This document shows, piece after piece, positions 40,535 through 49,769 of a stretch of 56,231 nt of DNA. This DNA is from Nemertoderma westbladi (taxonomy: Eukaryota; Xenacoelomorpha; Nemertodermatida; Nemertodermatidae). The notes under the pieces are model-generated. The model was not told where the DNA came from. It was given only the letters and a program-made list of their open reading frames with translations, and searched no databases. The position numbers and the translations under genes were made by a program. Within the stretch, counting starts at the first letter, position 1, and the number at the start of each line of letters is the position of its first letter. The stretch spans positions 1 to 56,231 of the forward strand of contig JAUCBJ010002154.1 in the NCBI GenBank assembly GCA_032718475.1. The letters run 5' to 3'.

Positions 40535-40741
40535 AGGAATCCTAAAACGTCGAGGTTCAGAGAATGGTTTGCCGAGAAGCTGCGATGGCCACGTGGTGAA
40601 GGTATCCATGGGAACGAAAAAGTGGATTGGATTGGTCGGTGGATGATACCAGTTTGGTTTATTTCAGCAAACTGCTTCTATTGGTTTTCCGTTGTATTCA
40701 CTTCAGGCTCGCAGCTTCGCGCTTACAAAGATGAATTATAA
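40535..40741 (+). CDS. Cys-loop ligand-gated ion channel, last exon: TM4 and C-terminal KDEL
   Basis: The exon is 207 nt, in phase 0, and ends with TAA at 40739-40741. After a basic segment (FREWFAEKLRWPRGEG) it encodes EKVDWIGRWMIPVWFISANC and then FYWFSVVF. This is the pre-TM4 helix and TM4 of Cys-loop receptors, where I-D-x-x-S-R and F-N-x-x-Y-W are typical. A 14-residue tail follows TM4 and ends AYKDEL. The C-terminus of these receptors is extracellular or lumenal, so this KDEL faces the ER lumen where KDEL receptors retrieve proteins. Retention in the ER is an inference from topology and motif. Confidence 0.9.
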   Translation, partial: RNPKTSRFREWFAEKLRWPRGEGIHGNEKVDWIGRWMIPVWFISANCFYWFSVVFTSGSQLRAYKDEL

Positions 40742-41854
40742 CAAGTAAAAATTGCGAACTAAGCTGAGTGCTTTGTATTTGAAAGACATGCAACTGTTCT
40801 GGTTTTCTCTAAAAGTATATTATATTAATTGTTGATGTCAGATATTGCCGTTTTTCAAGAAACTAAATCGTGTTATCTAACTTTACTAACTTTACCTACC
40901 ATTGTTTTTTCGGTAATTTCCAGCCCTGGATACAATCCCAATTAATTGTGGTGGGTTGGTGTGAGATTGGGGCTCATCCGTCGGCTGGTTGATACAACTA
41001 CTGTATAAATTAACTTATGTATTGGTATTCGAGGCAATCGTAAATAGATAATAGATGCGAGATAATCAATAATTAATTACCTGTGTATTTAGTCATTTCA
41101 TTAATTTTTGTATATTATTTATTATCATTTATTGTTAATTTATTTATATAATTTGATGTAAAGATAAGATGGTGGTGTACTTTTAGGTGAATATGAGTGA
41201 ATTGATTTGTAATTCCTAGCAGTATGTGACAGTCTCAAAACGGTTTTCAGATTTGAATCCCCATTGAATTCTGCTCTAGATGCAATAAAAAACAAATTTC
41301 TGACATTTCTAGCAAGGGGGCAATGACGTCGGCAAAGACGTCCAGGTGGGATCGAACTGGTGACCTCCGGGTTGGAAGTCTGACGCTCTAACCATTCAGC
41401 TAGCGGCCTCGGTAAAAGATAGACCTGGAAATACTACCTGATAACTTGTATGGCCGCAATTTACCTCCTCATGACCTCCCATCTGTCAATACTAATTAAG
41501 GTAGGACAGTTACCCCATAGAGAAATGCGAACGGTATATTTTTTAACGAGGATCAGGCATGTCTACGCCAGCAGTTAATTAAAGAGTGAGGGTGGAGTAT
41601 TCGAAGCAAAGGAAACCGACTACTACACTACAGTAGTATTACACTACTGTTAACGCATTTGATCAAAAACGTAATCTCACTTAAATTTACCCCCTATTTT
41701 TAACTGAATCTCAACTTTCTTTGGTAGCGGTTTAAATCCCGGATGATACCTTCACCAGCGAAGTGCGTTAGTGTACCCTCGGAGCTGAAGGGCTGGAGAA
41801 GTATCTTTTTGGTGAAACACACTGTATTTCTGATTCACTTGTTTATTCTGAGGG
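40742..41854 (+). other. 3' flank of the Cys-loop receptor gene
   Basis: The 3' UTR and flank are AT-rich. An AATAAA lies at about 41282-41287 (within TGCAATAAAAAA), a possible poly(A) signal; nearer ones were not seen. A tRNA-derived SINE on the - strand is listed separately. Confidence 0.5.
41290..41412 (-). repeat. tRNA(Gly)-derived SINE
   Basis: On the - strand, 41410-41345 reads as a tRNA head. TAGCTGAATGGTTAGAG is the A-box region, GACTTCCAA is an anticodon loop with TCC, and GTTCGATCCC is the B box. Acceptor and anticodon stems do not pair well and there is extra 3' sequence, so this is a SINE and not a tRNA gene. The far end is not defined. Confidence 0.75.
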
Positions 41855-42365
41855 CTACTACTACGATCGGCATGCTGCATTGCAGCTGGATTTTTAAGAA
41901 CGCTGTGCCGGCTTGACGATAAAATTGCGCCGCCACAACTCCCTATCACCCATGACATTTGCTTGACCATCCGCATCTTCAAGGCCAGTGTCCTTTAAGA
42001 TGCATCTCAAGAAAGTCATGGGCTGTCCACCATGCTTATTCGCTCCATGAGGCTGCCAAAGCACAATATTATGCACTGGCTCGTCCTCACGGCGAAAGCA
42101 ATATCCTGCAAAGCGGAAGCGGCTTTGTTATAGTGTCAAGCTTGGGGGAACCAATGAGACACCTCCAATGTTATATAGCGTCTGGTTTGAAATGTGGGCA
42201 TTGTACTTGACAGAGTGAACCCGGCGCAGCATTCTTGTGAAAGTGCCATCCAGAGATTTGGTATCATGCAGTTAGAGCCCAGCATGGACTCCCATATAAG
42301 AGTACTGGACTGGTACTACTGGACTGCTGCCATAAATTTTAATCGAACGTTAAGGTTCCGTTTAA
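41855..42365 (-). pseudogene. 5'-truncated copy of the 26.1-31.1 kb LINE family
   Basis: The - strand matches the C-terminal coding part and tail of the nested LINE (30560-31060), including LWQPHGANKHGGQPMTFLR and MGDRELWR. It ends in CTACTACTAC (a TAG-repeat tail on the - strand). The 5' end near 42365 is inside the coding region. Small indels break the frame. This is a typical dead-on-arrival LINE insertion. Confidence 0.87.
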
Positions 42366-43555
42366 AATACCGAACAATTAATACGCATAAAAATCAGAAT
42401 AATAAATAAATATTAGATTAGGTACCCAACTAACTGAGAAATAAAATCTAATAACAGTGCAATTATAGATTTCTTAAATGGGCGATGTTGTTGTGGGAGA
42501 ACAATCTTTTAAAACACTACTCACTTTGTTAAAATCTATTAACAATCTATTGGAGCATTTGAAACTAATCTTAGACATGTTTTCCTAACTACTCAATTTT
42601 TGGAGCGGTAAAATTAAAGGGAATTGCATTTTTAACAATACGATGAATGCACATGTTTTTTCAATTACCGCTTTATTGAAACAATATGTAAGCCAATGTT
42701 CAAATTTCCCTCTGGAAAGCAAAGGAAACTGATACTCAGGTACAAGAAACATGTTGACAATCCATATCAACCAATCACCTATCACATATTACCATTCTGA
42801 GATTAGGAGAGCCAATAATAGGAAAGTTGTTCCAAAACAAGACTGAGCAGCAAAGGGTTAACTTGCTTGATATGTACTGTGTACTTACTGTGATGAACCC
42901 TTGTGATAAACAGAGTGGGTTATTTATAAAGTATCCATGGCAATTCAGAGGAAAATCATTGCCATTGGCGAGAATATAATGTTATTTTGAATTTAACCCA
43001 ATGAGATCGGCTCCTGCTTTTAAGGCACTCAGGAATCAGCTGGTACCGTAATACCCTCACATTACAGCTCTACAACTGTCCTTAGAGTGCCTCAGACAAC
43101 TGCTGAACTGTACCACTAATGTAGGCCAAGATCTGCAAAGAGTAGAACTGCAGTACCTACCTTACTGCTGTACTGCCACACCTGGAGAATTATATATTTC
43201 TCTCCTGCTTACTCTGTTACTGGCTTGGTGTGTACCGCAGTACCTGCTGACCGGTCTGCCGGTACCAGGTTGAGGTGATAGGCCTATTTGGCTATTTGTT
43301 AGTGTCAAAAACACAATTATTTCAGGCTTTTTATCCTGTTATCCCCAGCTGCTCAGCAGTTCACAATTATTTAAGTACCTAGGCTGCTAGGCATCCAGTC
43401 TGCCAGTGCTCCAGTCCCGCAGTCAGGGATTTTTTTTCTGTATGAAACTCGCTGCTTACAATTACCGGTACAATAATAATAATATTGATTATTTATATGC
43501 GCTTTTAACGCTCTGCATACTCAACAAAGCAATACAGCAATACCGGTCCGGTAGG
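42366..43555. other. Intergenic DNA without recognised features
   Basis: No gene is supported. Several TACCGGT words and short open frames without motifs occur. Confidence 0.5.
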
Positions 43556-43616
43556 CCTATATTATATTATATTATATTATATATTATATTATATTATTAT
43601 ATTATATTATATTATT
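43556..43616. repeat. ATTAT microsatellite, LINE tail
   Basis: About 60 bases of ATTAT/ATTATT units lie at the 3' end of the - strand LINE and probably represent its tail. Confidence 0.8.
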
Positions 43617-43870
43617 TGGGTGGAGACACCGCTGTCATAGAAGCGTACAAATAAAACTGCACATAATAAAATAAAACAGGAGAAAGTTGAACAGAGAATA
43701 AAACAAAACGACTTATACTATGGCACCATATTAAAATAAGATTAAAAACGAAATTAAAATACGCTAAAATATTATTACATGTTAAAATAAAAGTGTAGGT
43801 CGCTAAAAAGAGTTGAACTCAGATAGAACAAATGATATGAAAAATAGAAAATAATTAGAAATTGGCATAG

Positions 43871-46771
43871 TTACAAATTGCGGTCAAATTTAATCCAATT
43901 ATTAAAATCGCACACATAAATATGGCGTTTGAACAATTCAACTGAGGGGGCAGTCACTGCAACGTAAGGTAGATTGTTCCAAACAGGCACAACACGATTT
44001 GTAAATGAGTTCTGCACCGCAACAGTTCTGCAATGTCCTTGCTGCAATTTGTAAGGATGCCCCCTTAGTCTTATTGAAGATGAATTTACATTTACAAATA
44101 AATTATTAGATTCTAGTGAAATAAAACCGTTGAGTATTTTAAAAACAGTAATTAGGTCAATATGCACTCGTCTAAGTTCTAGTGATTGTAATTTCAAAAT
44201 TTTTAGCCTTCTTAGGTAACAAGCATCAGTATCTAAATAGCACCGGTGGAATAACCTACGGGTAAAATATCTTTGGACCGACTCAAGCTTGTCTGTTAGG
44301 CCAAGAAAAGGTTTTGAATTACAAAAAGGGTTCCATATTGCACTACCATATTCTAAAATTGGCCTTGCATACACTTTATAGGCAAATAAAATAGCTTCAC
44401 AGTCGTTAGTAGAAAAACACCTAAATAAACAATTAATTACTTTATAGCACTTTTTAGTTATTAAATCAATGTGATTTGCAAAATATAACTTACTATCAAC
44501 TTCTACTCCTAAATCACGGAAAGATGACACATTTTCAAGTGCATAGTTATTGATCGAATACACTGCATCTGGTACATTAGAACTTCCTACAGTAAGAACT
44601 TTACATTTATGCTTGGCCACATTAAGTTGCCATACATCTGACCAATCAGAAAAGGCGTCTAAATCTGCCTGTAATCTATATCGACCACCAGGTGAATCGA
44701 AACTGGAAAAAAGTTTAGTGTCATCAGCATACAAACGGGTATTAGTATATGAAGAAAATATATCAGGTAAATCATTTATGTATAAAATAAACATAAGTGG
44801 CCCGATACACGAACCTTGTGGTACACCAGATTTAACTGCCATGTAGGATGAATAGCTATTTCCTAATTTTACTCGTTGCTGCCTATTTGTAAGGAAATTA
44901 GTTAACCATAACAAAACATTTCCGCTAATACCAAAACATTGTAGTTTAGACAATAATTTCTGAGTAACAACAGTATCAAACGCTTTCGCGTAATCTATAT
45001 AAACGATATCTGTAAATAATCGGTCGTTAATTGCACGTGACCAGTTACTAGTACAATCAAGCAACTGTGAAACAGCACTACGTTTACTAAGAAAACCGTA
45101 TTGAACTGGGGAAAGTAGTTTATTATTGCACAGATAATCAATAACTTCTGATACTAACAAACGTTCGAATAATCTACACACTGACGAAGTAAGTGATATA
45201 GGTCTATAGTTTTCACCCAGTGAACGGTCTCCTTTCTTATAGCAAGGTATTACGTCAGCACATTTCCACATTGAAGGTACCTGACCAGTCGTAACAGATA
45301 ACTTAAAAATGTGTGCGAGTGGCATAGCAAGTTCATTTCTTAAAATCTTTAGCACAGCTACAGGAACACCATTAGGACAGTGGCTATATTTAAGTTGTAA
45401 TTTACACATTGCCTTCAAAACCTTATTTGTGTTAAATTCAATATTAGAAAAGGTGCAATCAGTTAACTTATCTAGAGATGGACATAAACCATTGTCGGAA
45501 ACTCCTACAGAAGAATACTGCTCCAATAAACATTTACATTTATCATTTTCAGAATAAATTAGAGTACCGTTATATTTCAGTGGAGCAACAGAATTAAAAG
45601 TGTTACGTTTCTTATTTACATGTTTATAAAATGCATTCCGGTCACCGCTATGTAAGATATTATGCTCTTGTTTCCGGCGAAAGTTACGCAAGAGTTCTGA
45701 GCATGTGGCGTTTTCTTGCCGGAACTTTTGCATTCCATCGGGTCCAGAATGTCGCCGTTTCCAATAACGACGTTTCCTGGCTTGGGCTTTTCTAATATGC
45801 AGTGGGTACCTGCGCGGTTTGGTATTAGGAATGTATTTTGGCACAAAGGTATCAAAAGCAGAAGATATTTCAGAATTAAAAATATCGAGACATGACTGAA
45901 CATCATTACAATTATTAAAAAGAGCAGACCAATCAACTTCTTCTAAATAGGTTTTGATACCATTCACATTCATTTTCCGGAAGCAATAAACTTCAGTGTC
46001 TGGTTCTGCACTGACACTAGTTTCATTGACAACGAAACTGAACGATGAATGGTCGCTGGTATCAAAATTAGGTAAACTCATAGTATTAGATACAAAGTCG
46101 TCATCATTACATAACAATAAGTCTAAAGTGTTTTGGTACCTTGTTGGAAAATTGACAAATTGAGTTAGGTCGCAACGCAATAAAAAATCATTAAAATCAC
46201 TATATATATTACAGTTAGGAAAACTGTTGTCAGGCCAATTAAAATCAGGAAAGTTAAAATCACCAACTATTACTGTGGAATAAGAAGGTGAACAAAGCCA
46301 TTCTAAGAGATTACACATTAAATTATTATATTGGCTTAGTGAAAGGGGGTTATTTACATAACATGTGTTAGGAGGTCGATAAACACAAACAAATCTGAAC
46401 TGAGAACCAGACTGGCCCATCGCATCGATTGCCACGCACTCAATCTCGTCATATATTGGTGGAATTGGAACGAGTATAGGAGATAGTTCGCGGTTGCATA
46501 TAATGGCAACTCCTCCCATGCTACGCTCAGTACGGTCCTTTCGGAACATCTCGTAGTGAGTCTTATATTCTCCAAGACACACAGAATTTGGATTAGAGTC
46601 AAGGTTTGTTTCACTGAGGCCGATTAGCGAGTATTCTCCAGTGGATAGCATAACTTCGAGATTAGTCTGCTTTGATACTGAGTTCATTGATTGCACGTTT
46701 GCGTAATAGCAAGAAATTATCTTATTGGTTAAGCCGGGAATCTCGCTACTTCCAGCGACGTCTCCATCCAC
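43871..46771 (-). CDS. CR1-like LINE ORF2: AP endonuclease + reverse transcriptase (966 aa, intact)
   Basis: The endonuclease (about residues 18-260) shows CYYANVQSMNS, LIGLSETNLD, VIVGDFNFPDFNW and TSDHSSFSF. The RT (about 480-750) shows YRPISLTSSVCRLFERLL, DIVYIDYAKAFDTV (motif A), SGVPQGSCIGPLMFILYIND (motif B) and TRLYADDTKLF (motif C). No stop interrupts 966 codons. The first codon in the open frame is GTG, overlapping the ORF1 stop as TAGTG. The first ATG in frame (in QSMNS) would cut the start of the endonuclease, so initiation by termination-reinitiation is possible. With an intact ORF2 this copy may be recently active. Confidence 0.88.
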   Translation of the reverse strand: MDGDVAGSSEIPGLTNKIISCYYANVQSMNSVSKQTNLEVMLSTGEYSLIGLSETNLDSNPNSVCLGEYKTHYEMFRKDRTERSMGGVAIICNRELSPILVPIPPIYDEIECVAIDAMGQSGSQFRFVCVYRPPNTCYVNNPLSLSQYNNLMCNLLEWLCSPSYSTVIVGDFNFPDFNWPDNSFPNCNIYSDFNDFLLRCDLTQFVNFPTRYQNTLDLLLCNDDDFVSNTMSLPNFDTSDHSSFSFVVNETSVSAEPDTEVYCFRKMNVNGIKTYLEEVDWSALFNNCNDVQSCLDIFNSEISSAFDTFVPKYIPNTKPRRYPLHIRKAQARKRRYWKRRHSGPDGMQKFRQENATCSELLRNFRRKQEHNILHSGDRNAFYKHVNKKRNTFNSVAPLKYNGTLIYSENDKCKCLLEQYSSVGVSDNGLCPSLDKLTDCTFSNIEFNTNKVLKAMCKLQLKYSHCPNGVPVAVLKILRNELAMPLAHIFKLSVTTGQVPSMWKCADVIPCYKKGDRSLGENYRPISLTSSVCRLFERLLVSEVIDYLCNNKLLSPVQYGFLSKRSAVSQLLDCTSNWSRAINDRLFTDIVYIDYAKAFDTVVTQKLLSKLQCFGISGNVLLWLTNFLTNRQQRVKLGNSYSSYMAVKSGVPQGSCIGPLMFILYINDLPDIFSSYTNTRLYADDTKLFSSFDSPGGRYRLQADLDAFSDWSDVWQLNVAKHKCKVLTVGSSNVPDAVYSINNYALENVSSFRDLGVEVDSKLYFANHIDLITKKCYKVINCLFRCFSTNDCEAILFAYKVYARPILEYGSAIWNPFCNSKPFLGLTDKLESVQRYFTRRLFHRCYLDTDACYLRRLKILKLQSLELRRVHIDLITVFKILNGFISLESNNLFVNVNSSSIRLRGHPYKLQQGHCRTVAVQNSFTNRVVPVWNNLPYVAVTAPSVELFKRHIYVCDFNNWIKFDRNL

Positions 46772-48102
46772 TAGTTTTCCTGCAGCAGCACAGAATCTGA
46801 TGAAGTATCTGCCTGAGGCGAAAAAGGTAGTTGTTGGAAACTCGGGTTTCGGTTTGATTGTTGGTTCACAGTGGAAGGACCCTGAGGTGTTGTACCTGTA
46901 TGACGTTTTGCTAGAGTTTTCCTGAGATTGGAAGCGACGTGTCGAGTGGCCATATCTAACTGGGACTTGGTAATTGGCACCTCCGATTTCCAGTTTAACT
47001 TACCAGTAGCCAAACGTTCGAGCAGGACGTATTTTTCTAAGCGAAAGTCATACACAACAGCGTAGTCATGACTTGGTTGTGCGTTACGAGATATATATGC
47101 GTGGGCACGAAGAAGGTCACGATTTTTTCGAACAGCAGCACTAATGTCAGGGCGGATAAATATCCCCTTATATTCAGCGCTATTTCCGAGTTTACGTCTA
47201 TTGCTAAGGACATGGTCTCGTTCTTCCACTGACAGAAATTTAATCTCCAGGATACCAGGATACCGTGAGCCTGGCAGGTTGTTTAAACGACGGGTTGATA
47301 TGACTAATCCATCGCAGTCCATGTGTTTCAACATCTTACTTGTAAAATGTTCATCATCAGCGTGCGTCCAATTAACTGGTTGTGGAACCCTCTCAGCAAA
47401 AATCAACTACGCTGATTCGAGAGATTCCTGGTTTGACTGTATCGCTTTATTTACACAGCTTTGAATTGTGTGCTCGAGACACGGCTGTGATGCTGAGGAA
47501 GGAGTGGGAACTGATGCTTTCATCTTTTTGCGGCCAGTTTCATTAGGACGGCAAGACGTTGACTTCCATTTCGCGGGATCGTTAGGGGGAGTGGAAGACT
47601 CCATTGAGTTGGAGGCTGAACCGACAACAAACGTGTGCAAGTCATTTAGTTGTTGACACATTGTATCTAATTTTGAGACATCTGTCTCCTTGCCAGTTTT
47701 GCAACCGCCGTTGCATTTCGATTGCGTCAGAGGAGTTCCTACGCAGTTATGGCACAGAAATACCAGAGAGTCAAGGGTTCCGAGTTGAGCGTATAACGAT
47801 GAAGGAATCTTGGAATGATTGGCGTGCTCCCATTTGTTACATTTGTAACACTGTAATCCATTATGAGAAACTTTCTTCCGACAAGACACACATTCGTCGT
47901 CTTCTTCAGTTTGTACTTGGTTTAGCGAAGAGTAAGAGTTTGCTAACATAGATTCCCTTCGTTTCGAAAGGTCCGGTTTCGAATTCCCAGTACCGGTAGT
48001 GGTACCGGTGCCGGTACCGGTGCTGGTACCGGTAATGCTACCATTTTTCGCCAAGGAACGAGAGGCTCTGCGAGGCTCCGTACCAACACCAGTGGGTGCC
48101 AT
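46771..48102 (-). pseudogene. CR1-like LINE ORF1 with PHD-like zinc finger
   Basis: The frame starts at ATG 48102 and is broken by one TAG at 47407-47409, then runs to TAG at 46771-46773. Residues 30-40 are a Gly-Thr repeat encoded by ACCGGT-type DNA. Residues 72-120 hold CVSC...CYKC...H...CHNC, a PHD/RING-like Cys/His cluster known from CR1-group ORF1 proteins. The second half has an RNA-binding-like or esterase-unlike globular region with RRKLGN and FIRPDIS segments. ORF1 would coat the element RNA. The single stop may be a lesion or a polymorphism. Confidence 0.75.
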
Positions 48103-48170
48103 TTCTTCAAAACACGAATTTTGATAAATGAATAAAATATATATAAAAGCTGTACTGCCAAACCAGATGT

Positions 48171-49133
48171 GTTATACGGTAAAACCGATGTTATACGATG
48201 CTATACTGAGTCAGATACTCATGTAGGTGAGTGCAATCGAGAGTGCAATCCTAGTGGCTGTGTGGCGAGTGGCGTCATCAACCCTAATTAAAACTGCCAT
48301 GTAGTACTGCAGTAACCCTAAGAAATGGCTAAGCTACAGCTGCACTGTATAATCTAAAAAAATCGGATAAACTTCTTAAATTATGATTTATGGTTAGTAC
48401 AGTCTGACAGTAGTAGGAATATCTGAATACTGCAATACTGGAATAGGGCCTCCTACTGTCCTATCTGTACCGGTACTGTATACTGGTATATACCGGTACC
48501 GAGATTGTATATAGGGATAGCAAATAATTTTTTAGATTAAAGTTTATTAGGCCTACAATATTATGACTGTATGACTTAAGGTTGGGTTTTTACAAGTAAT
48601 ATTAATATTATATAGCCCCCTCCCCCCGGTGGTACCGGCAGACGGATAACAGGATAACAGGTAGGTAGGGCGGTGGTAGGTAATGTAAGGGTTATTTATG
48701 TTGGAATTTGCGAGACAGGGGGGGGGGGCTGGACGCAAATCCCATCGTGGCGAATTAATATCCCGCCTCAATGTTAAATTCTCAATTTAGGGAAAGGAGC
48801 CAGTTACAGTTATAGTGGGTCGTTATTTTAACCAAAACAATAAACTAAGTTACCGGTAAGTTACAGTTTTATTTATGAGAGTAATCAGCTGTTATTTGCG
48901 TCGAATTTCCCCTGGAGATGGATGAATTTTTATTCCGTCGAAAGTCCCCCCTTATCTGGAATTTGCATGGCAATATTTATTTGGGAGTAACATGTGGGTT
49001 TCAGTGTTTCCTATACTGGTATACTGTCTAAAAACGCCTTCAAACTGGAGCAATCCCCAAACAGGAAGTCCAATAATCGAATGTTCGGATTAGGCTACTT
49101 TTAATAAACACCCCAAACTGTCACCATCCCATA
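48171..49133. other. Intergenic DNA upstream of the CEP89-like exon
   Basis: No gene is seen. Palindromic TACCGGTA words cluster at 48470-48510, and C and G runs occur at 48617 and 48720. A promoter for the next gene could lie here, but none is recognised. Confidence 0.45.
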
Positions 49134-49337
49134 ATGGATGAAGCTAAATTCTTAACGGACCAAGTTCTTCGACTGAATGAGAAGTTGAGTAAATACCAGG
49201 AACATTACTTGGAGGAAGGGGACCGGGCAGGAGTGCTGGTCGAGGGAGATCCCAACCCACCGTGGTTAACCGAAAGGAGTTTCCTAACGCCCCTACTAGC
49301 TGAATACGATGACGTAATACGTAAACAGGAGCGCCAG
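49134..49337 (+). CDS. CEP89: CEP89-like centrosomal coiled-coil protein, exon
   Basis: Sixty-eight codons from ATG 49134 lead to a perfect 5' splice site CGCCAG|GTAAGA at 49337/49338, phase 0. The product has VLRLNEKLSKYQ, then PPWL, then FLTPLLAEYDD. The same order and spacing of R-L-N-x-x-L-S-x-Y-Q, P-P-W-L and L-x-P-L-L-x-Y is found in vertebrate CEP89, a mother-centriole distal appendage protein needed for cilium assembly. In vertebrates this region is internal, so the ATG may not be the protein start. No convincing AG acceptor was found, and the exon could be the first of a shorter gene or transcript. The rest of the gene would lie beyond the minisatellite. The assignment rests on remembered family sequence. 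Confidence 0.62.
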
Positions 49338-49769
49338 GTAAGATTGGTTGAGTTGTTAAGAGATGGTAAAAATATATATAATTTGCAAATAATACTGTTT
49401 ATTGAACAAAACGTATATACCCAATTTACCATCATGACCATTAAGTTGTAACAGTGTATATTGTAAACAAACAATATTTATGGTATATATACCTAAACTG
49501 TATTTATACCTAAAAGCAATGAATCGAAACTGTTTCTCAACGAAACTGAGATATTTTTACATATTTGGAATCCTCGCAACACATTGAACACAAGCTTTGA
49601 CAAGATATTTACAAACCGATGCTAATATAAATATTGACGCCGAAACGAAGGGTGCAAACGAAACGAGAGTCAATATCACATATTTCTTGCTGTTAATCAG
49701 TCAGCCGTATATAGTAGAAATATAATAACTATTACGCAGCACCTATAGACGCCTTAAAAGAACAAACTT
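49338..49769 (+). other. Start of the intron after the CEP89-like exon
   Basis: AT-rich sequence with no recognised feature. The paired segments GCCGAAACGAAGGGTGC and AAACGAAACGAGAG near 49640-49670 are a short local repeat. Confidence 0.5.

Larger units (their letters stand above)
43556..48170 (-). mobile_element. CR1-like two-ORF LINE
   Basis: On the - strand this runs from a short 5' UTR (left of about 48170) through ORF1 with a PHD-like finger and ORF2 with endonuclease and RT. A 3' UTR (43617-43870) and an ATTAT-repeat tail follow. Only one stop, in ORF1, is seen. A short tandem-repeat tail instead of poly(A) and a PHD-like ORF1 fit the CR1 group. Target duplications were not determined. 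Confidence 0.85.

Noticed and set aside
40921-41005. Second tRNA-like SINE
   Set aside because: There is weak resemblance to a B box, but no paired A box at the right spacing.
41345-41410. Functional tRNA-Gly gene on the - strand
   Set aside because: The A and B boxes are good, but the acceptor and anticodon stems do not pair and the sequence runs on as a SINE body.
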